Origin: Caulobacter endophyticus | GTDB taxonomy: Bacteria > Pseudomonadota > Alphaproteobacteria > Caulobacterales > Caulobacteraceae | DNA: 64,000 nt | Assembly (NCBI RefSeq): GCF_003116815.1 | Contig: NZ_QDKQ01000016.1 | Coordinates: forward strand, 1-64,000 | Reading direction: 5' to 3' | Shown here: positions 34,659-42,306 of the stretch, piece after piece | How the letters are laid out: each line of letters opens with the position of its first letter | How positions within the stretch are numbered: position 1 is the first letter of the stretch | Made by a program: the position numbers and the translations under genes | The notes under the pieces: model-generated | The model's input: only the letters and a program-made list of their open reading frames with translations | Databases searched by the model: none | Told to the model about the DNA's origin: nothing

Positions 34659-35624
34659 GTGGACACGATCATTAAGAACGCCGTCCAATCGATCCAGATC
34701 GGAATCGAGGACTATCAGTCCGAAGATCAACGCAGGGTGCTCTCTGCTGTCCGTAACGTACAGGCCGGAATTCTACTCCTGTGCAAAGAACATTTGCGGC
34801 GGCTATCTCCGGCTGACAGCAACGAGGTGCTGATAAAATCGAAGACCAAACCTGCGATCCGCAATGGTTTGGTGATGATGATTGGTCAGGGCACCCACAC
34901 TGTTGACCAAAGGCAGATTCAAGATCGGTTCGAGGCGCTTGGGGTCAAGGTTGAATGGAAGCCGCTTGAGCAACTGACGAAGGCGCGCAACGACATCGAG
35001 CACTATCGGTTTTCCGGTTCCCACAACGAACTTCAAGCAACTATCGCTGCCGCCGCCAGAATCATCCGCGCGTTGATCGTAGAGGTGCTCGGCCATGCCC
35101 CCGCAGAGCTTCTGGGCCGCGATTGCTGGGACGTGCTTTTGAAAACCGAGGAAGTCTATGACGCCGAGCGTGCTCGCTGTCGCGCCAGCCTAGCTCCAAT
35201 CCAATGGTTTTCTCCCAAGATCGCTGACAATCTCGACGATCTCCTCTGCATCTTCTGCGCCTCAGATCTGATCGCGCAGCGTGACCCGACCAACAGTCGG
35301 CAAGATATGGCGAGGCTCGACTGTCGGTCATGTGGAGAGCGAATGGAGGAGCCCTTCATCATCGCGGAGGCGCTAGAACGGATTCTATTCGCTGACGCCT
35401 ATATCGCCGTGACCGATGGTGGCGACGAACCGGTCATCGAGTGCGAGAACTGCTTGGCCGATACTTTCGTTCTGGAGGAAGCCTGCTGCGCCTCCTGCGG
35501 CTTTCAGTATCCCCGCCAGCTATGTGCCGACTGTCGAACGGAGGTCATAGGCTCAGACTTCGAGCGGCACGATGGGCGCTGTGTGCCCTGCTTTTTAGCG
35601 AGCCAGGATATCCCTGAACTCTGA
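34659..35624 (+). CDS. HEPN domain plus zinc-ribbon protein
   Basis: A 321-residue protein. The N-terminal 170 residues are helical with [16 protein letters not shown] (Arg110-x4-His115), the R-x4-H signature of HEPN RNases. The C-terminal half has several C-x2-C pairs (CIFC, CRSC, CENC, CASC, CADC, CVPC), which should fold as two or three zinc ribbons and could bind RNA, tRNA or protein. GTG at 34659 has GAGGT about 9 bp upstream. A GTG at 34626 would add 11 residues. I know no named defence system with this architecture. A toxin role is inference from the motif and its neighbours. Confidence 0.65.
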   Translation: MDTIIKNAVQSIQIGIEDYQSEDQRRVLSAVRNVQAGILLLCKEHLRRLSPADSNEVLIKSKTKPAIRNGLVMMIGQGTHTVDQRQIQDRFEALGVKVEWKPLEQLTKARNDIEHYRFSGSHNELQATIAAAARIIRALIVEVLGHAPAELLGRDCWDVLLKTEEVYDAERARCRASLAPIQWFSPKIADNLDDLLCIFCASDLIAQRDPTNSRQDMARLDCRSCGERMEEPFIIAEALERILFADAYIAVTDGGDEPVIECENCLADTFVLEEACCASCGFQYPRQLCADCRTEVIGSDFERHDGRCVPCFLASQDIPEL

Positions 35625-35907
35625 GGAATCATACGGTTTGGTCTAAGTGCCGAAGGCACACACAATACCCGTGGTTCGTCGCCGCTATTATGCGTTGGTT
35701 CTGGCGCATTCTCGCCCCCCCCCCCTCGCGTCGTGAGGCGACCCCGCCGGTGGCGGAGTCTCGCCGTCACTCCTGGCGGCTAGCCGTTGGGCCTTCTTCT
35801 CATTTACAGCGACCTACGAAAATCAGATGGTTCGCCGCACCCTGACCACCACCGTCGGCGCCGTGGCACGGAGGCGGTGCGGCCACTAGTTCAACTTGCG
35901 AGCATTC

Positions 35908-37575
35908 ATGTCGGCTAAAGAGCTAATTACGGCTGTCTTCAACGAACGGCGCTCGGCATACGACCCCGCCCTTAAGGTCGACGATGCGTTCGAAATCTTT
36001 TGCGCCGATGTCATTCTGACCAGCCATGACCCTTCGATCGAGGAAATCGCCGAACGAGTAGTGGACGGAAGTCAGGACGGCGGCATCGACAGCGTCTTCA
36101 TCTACGTCAATCGCGTCCTTATCGCAGATGACACTGACCTCGGAAACTTCAAGTTCCCCGTCGAGGTCGAGTTGCTCATTGTCCAGTCGAAAAATGAAGC
36201 GAACTTCAAGGAGGGCCCGGTCGATAAAGTCGCCGCCTCACTTCCAGACCTTCTTCGCAATGCGCCAAAGTCAGACGCGCCGTTCAAAGCTAAGCTGATT
36301 GAAGCCTTTCAGCTCTGGCATAAGGTTAGAAACACTCTCGCGCCGCAGTTTCCTAACTTCAAGATCGGAGTCTGGTATGCCTGTAACGGCGAGGCTGTTC
36401 CACATGCCGCCGAGGTGAAGGCGAGCGCACTGGAAACTACCCTAAAGGCGATCATTCCAACCGCCGAAATTAAATTTACATTTGCTGGTGCTCACGACCT
36501 GTACCAACTAGCGGGCCGACAGAAGATTGTCTCCGCCGTTCTGCCAGTTTCTGGAACACCACTGTTCGGCCCAAACAGCTCCTACGTCGTCCTAACTTCC
36601 CTAACGGCCTACAGCGGCTTCATCGCCGACGAAAACAAAGCGATTCGCGCGTCATTCTTCGACGCTAACGTCCGCGACTACGAAGGGTCGGTCGACGTCA
36701 ACAAGGACATTGCCGAGAGCCTTGGTGGGCCGCGCCCCGGCATTGACTTTTGGTGGCTCAATAACGGCGTCACGATCCTCGCGAGCAAAGCGGGCTACAA
36801 CAACGGCGGAATGACGCTGCAAAACCCGTTGATCGTGAACGGCCTTCAGACTTCCTATGAGGTGAACCGCTGGGCGCGCGGCGGCGGCTCTGACACCAGT
36901 CGGCTCGTGATGGTCCGGATCATAGAGACCACCGACGAAGACGTCATCAACAGCATAATCAAGGCCACCAACTACCAGACGAAGGTGAAGCCTCATTCGC
37001 TGCGCGCCACCGAAGAAATCCACCGGCAGATCGAAATACTGCTGCTGCAGCACAACATTTTTTACGACCGGCGTCGCAACTACTACAAGAACCTGAACAA
37101 GCCCGCGTCCCGCACGATCGGTATCGACCGCATGGCGCAAGCGGTCACGGCGATGTTGCTGGAAACGCCGAACGTAGCTCGGGCGCGCCCCACCAGCCTG
37201 ATGAAAGACCCTTACTACGGCGACATCTTTCCTTCCGATCCCTCGCATCCGCTCAAGCTCTACCAAGTGGCGGCTGAGGCGATGTTCGCCGTCACTGCGT
37301 ACTTCAACGCATCGAACTTCGAGCGCATCTACAAAAACAATCTCCGCTTCCACGTACTTACCGCGCTCGGGTGGTATCTCGCCGGCAGCGTAGCGCCGAC
37401 GCCTACTCAAATCGCGAAGATCAATGTTTCGAAGATCACCGCCGCACCAATCGCTGCGATTACCGCGTGGGTTATTCAGCAGTTCGACCTAACCGAGAAG
37501 ACTGACGCGGTTGCTAAGGATACGGAGTTCTCAGCAGCGCTAAAAGCCGCTTGGCCGTCTTTCTCGGCCTCCTGA
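35908..37575 (+). CDS. AIPR-family abortive-infection protein
   Basis: A 555-residue protein of the AIPR (abortive infection phage resistance) family. The N-terminus has DGSQDGGIDSVFIYVN followed by VELLIVQSKNEANFKEG, a D...QxK arrangement like Mrr/PD-(D/E)xK nucleases. The central AIPR region includes FWWLNNGVTILASKAGY, QNPLIVNGLQTSYEV and KATNYQTKVKPHSLRA. AIPR proteins are found in phage-defence loci and are suspected nucleases with an unclear trigger. ATG at 35908 is chosen over a TTG at 35896. 35625-35907 before it holds no gene but has a run of 12 C at about 35716-35727. Confidence 0.85.
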   Translation: MSAKELITAVFNERRSAYDPALKVDDAFEIFCADVILTSHDPSIEEIAERVVDGSQDGGIDSVFIYVNRVLIADDTDLGNFKFPVEVELLIVQSKNEANFKEGPVDKVAASLPDLLRNAPKSDAPFKAKLIEAFQLWHKVRNTLAPQFPNFKIGVWYACNGEAVPHAAEVKASALETTLKAIIPTAEIKFTFAGAHDLYQLAGRQKIVSAVLPVSGTPLFGPNSSYVVLTSLTAYSGFIADENKAIRASFFDANVRDYEGSVDVNKDIAESLGGPRPGIDFWWLNNGVTILASKAGYNNGGMTLQNPLIVNGLQTSYEVNRWARGGGSDTSRLVMVRIIETTDEDVINSIIKATNYQTKVKPHSLRATEEIHRQIEILLLQHNIFYDRRRNYYKNLNKPASRTIGIDRMAQAVTAMLLETPNVARARPTSLMKDPYYGDIFPSDPSHPLKLYQVAAEAMFAVTAYFNASNFERIYKNNLRFHVLTALGWYLAGSVAPTPTQIAKINVSKITAAPIAAITAWVIQQFDLTEKTDAVAKDTEFSAALKAAWPSFSAS

Positions 37576-38029
37576 TCAAAGAATGAGCGACAAGCTTAAT
37601 TCCATCGGCCTCACGCTTCGCGGTGGGGCTGATCAAGCGAAGTTGGCACTCACATACCGCTTCGCGACGTTCAGATTGGCGTCGCGAGCAAGTGTCGGTC
37701 TGGGTCAACTCCCGCCCTTGTGGCGAGAGCACCTGCGTCCGCCAGCTGGTGGCACCCGTGGATCGCTGACGATCCATCTCACCTGCGCTTTCGGCCGGAA
37801 GAGGGTCTTCCGCCACGAGGGCGGGTGTGATCCGACGCCGACAATCCTTGGCGGTAGCGATCTGAGCCGTCACCTCGGCAAGTCAAATGCATACCTGCCT
37901 TATGGGGCTTCAGCCGTCGGGGGCATCAGGCGCGCAGGCAACGCGAGCTAAGCTAGGGCTCGATAGGAGCGAATTTCGAGCCCAGTCTGGTTTGCCTGGG
38001 GTGGGCACTTGCCCAACAGGAGAACCATC
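37576..38029. other. No gene recognised
   Basis: About 450 bp between the AIPR gene and the integrase. Open frames on both strands have no recognisable protein content. An IS91-type terminus might be expected here given the following integrase, but none could be identified. Confidence 0.4.
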
Positions 38030-39115
38030 GTGAACTCCCAACCCATTAGCCCCCTCCGCCAGCGCATGCTGGAGGACATGAAAATCCGTGGCTACACCGC
38101 CCACACCCAGCGCGACTACGTGCGGGCGGTCGCCGATTTCGCTCAGTTTATCAATTGCTCGCCCGACTGGGCCGAGCCAGAGGATTTGCGGCGCTATCAG
38201 CTACACCTAGCCAACCAAGGGGTGTCGCCAGCCACGATGAACAGCCGCGTTTCTGGCCTGCGCTTCTTCTTTCGGGTCACCCTCGCGCGGCCAAGTTTTG
38301 GAAGCCAGTTGGCGACGGTTCGCGGGGAAAATCGCCTGCCAGAGGTGCTCAGTCCTGAGGAGGTTGCGCTCCTCCTGCATTGCGCCGGTAAGCTCAAATA
38401 CAAGGCCATCCTCAGCATCGCTTATGGCTGCGGCCTCCGTATTTCGGAGATCGCCAATCTCAAGGTCAGCGACATCGACGCTGCAAGAATGCTGATCCGC
38501 GTCGAGCAGGGAAAGGGGCGCACCGACCGTTACGTGATGCTAGCGCCAGACCTGCTGGAATTGTTGCAAGCCTGGTGGCGCCACGCGCGCCCGATGGGGT
38601 GGCTCTTCCCCGGCCGCGATCCCGGACAGCCTATCGCAACCCGCCAGTTGGACCGGATATGCAAGCAGGCGGCGGCCATGGCTGGGCTGGAGAAGCGAGT
38701 TTCCATGCACACGCTCCGGCATTCTTTCGCCACCCACCTTCTGGAGAACAAGACGGACATCCGCGTGATCCAGGCCCTGCTTGGTCACAAGAAAACGGAT
38801 ACCACCGCTCGCTACACCCGCGTCGCGACCAAGATCCTCCGCTCAGTCGAGAGCCCGTTGTCGCTGCTCAAGCCGCCGACAGACCAGCCGCCGCCGTTGC
38901 CGGTCAAGCCTTGGATGTTCTCCTGTTCGATGCCCCGAACCTTCCTCGGGCTTGATGCCGAATCCTCCGCGCCGGTCGACGCAATGCGCCTGCTTTCGTC
39001 GCTACCCGAACAGTTGGAAGGGGCAAGCACCAAAGCCGGCGCCCGCCTTAAGGCTATTGCGACGTCTGGCACCTTGATGGCCGACACTGAACGGCGACCC
39101 GAAAATCTATTCTAG
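38030..39115 (+). CDS. XerC/D-type tyrosine recombinase (IS91-companion type)
   Basis: A 361-residue recombinase. SAM-like domain SPLRQRMLEDMKIRGYTAHT ... RDYVRAVADFAQFI, then catalytic Arg in YGCGLRISEIANLKVSD, HTLRHSFATHLLE (HxxR), ALLGHKKTDTTARYTRV (His, Tyr). All five catalytic positions are present. This family travels with IS91-like transposases. No transposase accompanies it here. GTG at 38030 has AGGAG 8 bp upstream. After about residue 285 the sequence becomes Pro-rich and atypical, so the normal 3' end may have been replaced. Confidence 0.85.
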   Translation: MNSQPISPLRQRMLEDMKIRGYTAHTQRDYVRAVADFAQFINCSPDWAEPEDLRRYQLHLANQGVSPATMNSRVSGLRFFFRVTLARPSFGSQLATVRGENRLPEVLSPEEVALLLHCAGKLKYKAILSIAYGCGLRISEIANLKVSDIDAARMLIRVEQGKGRTDRYVMLAPDLLELLQAWWRHARPMGWLFPGRDPGQPIATRQLDRICKQAAAMAGLEKRVSMHTLRHSFATHLLENKTDIRVIQALLGHKKTDTTARYTRVATKILRSVESPLSLLKPPTDQPPPLPVKPWMFSCSMPRTFLGLDAESSAPVDAMRLLSSLPEQLEGASTKAGARLKAIATSGTLMADTERRPENLF

Positions 39116-39458
39116 CCGCGTCATAGCAGCCCGGCACTTGCGCCAAACGTGCCGGTGTCGGGCACATGACGACCTATCGATGCCCCAACAGACGATCCGA
39201 AAGTCACCTCACGGCGCCGGCGCCCGAACTTGCCCTTTACGGTCTGTCCTCGTCATTTCAGGGCGTGTACCGAGGACCCTGCATTTTAACTCCGCGCCAC
39301 GGGTCATTCTGACGCTTTGGCCGCGACGCGTTCGTGCGCAGCCCCGCAAGACCCTTCGATCTGGCGAAAGTTCCCCGACTAAAACCCCGGCTAAAGCACC
39401 AAAATAGTCGGGAGTGCCCAGTTATAGCGTATCAAGTTGTTGATTTCATTGGAGAAAA
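39116..39458. other. Right end of the island
   Basis: About 340 bp with no gene. It holds the second set of putative integrase arm sites at 39371-39396 (TTCCCCGACTAAAA followed by CCCCGGCTAAAG) and a reverse TAGTCGGG at 39405-39412, then the CCA end of the tRNA-Arg gene. Confidence 0.5.
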
Positions 39459-39535
39459 TGGCGCGCCCGGAACGATTCGAACGTCCGACCCTCAGATTCG
39501 TAGTCTGATGCTCTATCCAGCTGAGCTACGGGCGC
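39459..39535 (-). tRNA. tRNA-Arg (anticodon ACG)
   Basis: A 77-nt cloverleaf with encoded CCA. Acceptor GCGCCCG/CGGGCGC, D-stem GCTC/GAGC, anticodon stem TCAGA/TCTGA with loop CTACGAA (anticodon ACG, read as ICG), T-arm GGACG-TTCGAAT-CGTTC, then G-CCA. All stems pair. It is the insertion target of the island: its 3' 44 bp are repeated at 17373-17416. Confidence 0.95.
39460..39503 (-). repeat. attR: 44-bp direct repeat within tRNA-Arg
   Basis: Identical to 17373-17416. It spans the anticodon loop to the tRNA 3' end. The island lies on the 3' side of the tRNA (leftward), so the tRNA stays intact after integration. Confidence 0.93.
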
Positions 39536-39555
39536 GCATTTCTGAACAAGACGGT

Positions 39556-39600
39556 TGGCGCAACCGACACGATTCGAACGTGTGACCTTTGCCTTCGGAG
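39556..39600 (-). pseudogene. 3' fragment of a second tRNA-Arg (CCG type)
   Basis: The minus strand reads CTCCGAAGGCAAAGGTC, then ACACG-TTCGAAT-CGTGT T-arm, CGGTTGC and GCCA. It matches a tRNA-Arg from the anticodon loop (CCG) to CCA, while the 5' half is replaced by unrelated DNA. The break at the anticodon loop is the same as in the attL fragment at 17373, so it is probably an att scar of another element lying to the right. Confidence 0.75.
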
Positions 39601-40101
39601 AGCCAGGCCGAAGCTCTCGGCAGCAAATTTTTCACTGGGCGACGGACTACTAGCGCCCGACGGAAGTGGGTCCGAAAATGGGGCCGGGCGAAGGGCGCTT
39701 TAGATTTTGAGATAATACAAAGGGTTCAGAAAGGCAGTGGCGGTGAGAGAGAGCCTGGAAGGCGCCGGTCGATGCGGCTGCCGAAGCTGCGGCAAAGAGG
39801 CCTACGTGGCGCTGCGCGTCTTCAAGCGAGGTCCCTGATAAAGCACGCTGGCGCAGTCGCGGAACGCTTCGGATGCGAACCTTCCAAGATGAGGCCATTC
39901 CAATGGTGCTGACCGCTTCTTTCTTGCTTTGCAGATTTCTCGACGCCTCCAGTGTTCATGGTGCGTTCTTAAAAGCGTGCTCCGGCGAACAAACCTTGCC
40001 GTGAGCCCTTTTCGCAAAATTCACTATCTGTGATAGATTTTCGCGGATCGTGAACGCTTCTCACGATCCGACCATGGTGAACACATTTCGCGGAGAGTTC
40101 G
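39601..40101. other. Upstream region of fic with inverted repeats
   Basis: About 500 bp with no supported gene. Two palindromes lie before fic: CTATC-TGT-GATAG (40024-40036) and GGATCGTGA-N7-TCACGATCC (40045-40069, perfect 9-bp arms). TTTCGCGG recurs just after each and again inside the fic 5' end. These look like operator sequences. Confidence 0.5.
40024..40069. promoter_or_regulatory. Two adjacent palindromes upstream of fic
   Basis: Arms CTATC/GATAG and GGATCGTGA/TCACGATCC, 33-78 bp before the fic GTG start. They are candidate binding sites for a repressor. The second may also form an RNA hairpin. Confidence 0.5.
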
Positions 40102-41637
40102 GTGGGTGATTGGCCTGCACAGGCGGTGATGGATTTTCGCGGTCGCCTACTGCCGGAACGCGGAACGCTGGCCGGCTACAGCGCCCTGATCGCACGATAC
40201 GACCTCGTCCTGCCGCTGCCGCCGCGACTGGCCGCGATCGCGGATCGTCACCATCCGATATCGACTGACGACTGGTTGATGCTCACCCCGCGCCACCAGC
40301 CCCATGCAGAGCTTGGCCCGCAACTGACCTTTGCTTTCCGCTACGAAGGCATAGACCTTCAGGTCCTCTCGCGCCTGTTCACTGCCGTCGATCCGGAGGA
40401 AATCGCCGCGATCATCCGCGCCGCCCCCACCGGGGCCTTCGCGCGACGGCTTTGGTTCCTCTACGAATGGCTGACCGAACATCAGCTAGACGTTCCCGAT
40501 CCGGGCAAGGTCCGCCTGGCTACGGTTCTTGATCCTGACCAACAATACGCTCTTGGGCAGGGTGAGCCCTCGCCGCGCCACAAGGTCCTCAACAATCTCC
40601 CCGGCACCCGCGCCTTCTGCCCACTGGCGCGGCGGACGCCAGGGCTTCAAGCGCTCTCCAACCTGGCCCTGGGCGATCAGGCCCGCGCGGCCATGGGCAG
40701 AGTGCGCGCCGACTTGATGGCGCGCGCGGCCGCCTTTCTGCTGCTCAATGACTCCAAGTCCTCGTTCGCCATTGAGGGCGAGCGCCCGTCCGGTCAACGC
40801 GCCGCGCGCTGGGGACAGGCGATCGCCCAGGCCGGCGTGCGCGCGCTCGACGTCGCCGAGTTAGATCGGCTGCAAGCTGTCGTCATCGGCGATGCGCGGT
40901 TCGTGCGTCTGGGCCTGCGCGACGAGGGCGGCTTTGTGGGCGTACATGATCGCGACACCGACCAACCGATCCCCGACCACATCAGCGCCCGCCCCCAGGA
41001 TCTGCCCAGTTTGCTGGAAGGTCTTACGATATTCGCCCATCGCGCCGCGCAAGGCGGCATGGATCCGGTGGTCGCCGCCGCCAGCCTCGCCTTCGGCTTC
41101 GTCTACATCCACCCTTATGTCGACGGGAACGGCCGTCTGCATCGCTGGCTGGTCCACCACGCCCTGGCCCGCGCCGCCTTCAGTCCTCCAGGCCTGGTCT
41201 TCCCCATCAGCGCGGTCATCCTGCGTCATATCGAGCGCTATCGGGCTGTGCTGGAGTCTTACTCGGCGCCCTTGCTGCCGCTGATCGATTGGCGCGCCAC
41301 TGACAGCGGCAATGTCGAAGTCCTCAACGACACGGCGGACTACTATCGCTACTTCGACGCGACGAGCCACGCGGCCTTTCTTTACGACTGCGTCGAACAA
41401 ACCATCATCCACGACCTGCCCCAGGAGGTTCGCTTCCTGCAGGCCTTCGATGCGTTCAGCCAGGCGGTCCAGCAGGTCGTCGACATGCCGATGGCCAAGG
41501 TCGAACTGCTGCACAAGTTTTTCGAGCAAAACGAGGGCCGCCTCTCGCAGCGCGGCCGCGAGCGTGAATTCTCGGCCCTGACGTCCGACGAGATCAGCCG
41601 GCTCGAGACGGCCTACGCTGAGGCGTTCGGCGCTTGA
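40102..41637 (+). CDS. Fic-domain AMPylator-like protein
   Basis: A 511-residue protein with a central Fic domain. The active-site loop HPYVDGNGRLHRWLVHHAL (His337) is intact, so it can transfer a nucleotide (usually AMP) to a hydroxyl of a target protein. An upstream helix SSFAIEGE (about residues 219-226) fits the inhibitory S/T-x3-E-G/N motif, making it a class II, self-inhibited Fic. The N-terminal 200 residues and C-terminal helices are unassigned. GTG at 40102 has GGAGAG upstream. Targets unknown. Confidence 0.88.
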   Translation: MGDWPAQAVMDFRGRLLPERGTLAGYSALIARYDLVLPLPPRLAAIADRHHPISTDDWLMLTPRHQPHAELGPQLTFAFRYEGIDLQVLSRLFTAVDPEEIAAIIRAAPTGAFARRLWFLYEWLTEHQLDVPDPGKVRLATVLDPDQQYALGQGEPSPRHKVLNNLPGTRAFCPLARRTPGLQALSNLALGDQARAAMGRVRADLMARAAAFLLLNDSKSSFAIEGERPSGQRAARWGQAIAQAGVRALDVAELDRLQAVVIGDARFVRLGLRDEGGFVGVHDRDTDQPIPDHISARPQDLPSLLEGLTIFAHRAAQGGMDPVVAAASLAFGFVYIHPYVDGNGRLHRWLVHHALARAAFSPPGLVFPISAVILRHIERYRAVLESYSAPLLPLIDWRATDSGNVEVLNDTADYYRYFDATSHAAFLYDCVEQTIIHDLPQEVRFLQAFDAFSQAVQQVVDMPMAKVELLHKFFEQNEGRLSQRGREREFSALTSDEISRLETAYAEAFGA

Positions 41638-41670
41638 GGTTGAGAACCAGCGCGCCGAAAGGGAGCGAAA

Positions 41671-41790
41671 ATGGGCCGGAGGGCAGGCACGGTCGGAGCT
41701 GTTGCGGGGGCGGCATTATTTGTGGCGTTTATGCCGGAAATTGACAAATTTAATGATGACCTGAAAGAGAAATATTGTGGGAGTAAATAA
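41671..41790 (+). CDS. 39-residue hypothetical protein
   Basis: ATG at 41671 is preceded by GGGAG. A basic start, a short hydrophobic segment (VGAVAGAALFVAFM) and a charged A+T-rich-coded end (EIDKFNDDLKEKYCGSK). Its TAA overlaps the ATG of the next gene (TAATG at 41788-41792), an arrangement that strongly supports translation of both. Function unknown. Confidence 0.5.
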   Translation: MGRRAGTVGAVAGAALFVAFMPEIDKFNDDLKEKYCGSK

Positions 41791-41993
41791 TGAAGTTGCT
41801 GATCTCAATTATATCGCTCGGCATTTGGTGGATTGGCGCCTTCTTAGCGCTATATGCTGTAAATGTAATTTTTGATAGATTTGGTGCGCCGTTACCGCTG
41901 GAGGTAATTCTCGTTGGCTTGTTTGTTGGGGCTGTATGGTACGGGCAGGGGAAATTCGTAACGGCAGTGATAAATGTGTTGAAGCTGGGGTGA
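41790..41993 (+). CDS. 67-residue two-TM membrane protein
   Basis: Two hydrophobic helices (residues 3-28 and 36-52) and a short basic tail. It is coupled to the preceding mini-gene by TAATG. The DNA here is markedly A+T-richer than the fic and GGDEF genes on either side, suggesting separate acquisition. No family recognised. Confidence 0.6.
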   Translation: MKLLISIISLGIWWIGAFLALYAVNVIFDRFGAPLPLEVILVGLFVGAVWYGQGKFVTAVINVLKLG

Positions 41994-42306
41994 GCCTATT
42001 GAGGTTAAGCGTCTTCGGCACAGATAGATAGCTCTCAACGTCATCGGCGCGGGCAGCGCCGTGCCGGTGCCGGGCCATTGGGTGCTGGTGCAGGTCTCGG
42101 CGCCACAGGTCCGGCGCACTCGGTGGTAAGCCGCTGCGCCGAATGGATCGGACGGCGGGCCAGAACTCAGACGCGCGACGCGCCATGCGGCGCCATCGGG
42201 CGATTAGACGACGCCCGGACCGTATGCGACGCGTGGTCGCTAGCCACGGCGAGATTTCGTTAGCCATCCCGCGCGCAGTGTGGCCGCGTGTCAGGGGTGA
42301 GCTAAG
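41994..42306. other. No gene recognised
   Basis: About 310 bp upstream of the GGDEF-EAL gene. No supported ORF or motif. Confidence 0.4.

Noticed and set aside
37583..37951. 122-codon plus-strand ORF after the AIPR gene
   Set aside because: No ribosome-binding site, no recognisable segment and a competing minus-strand ORF of equal quality.
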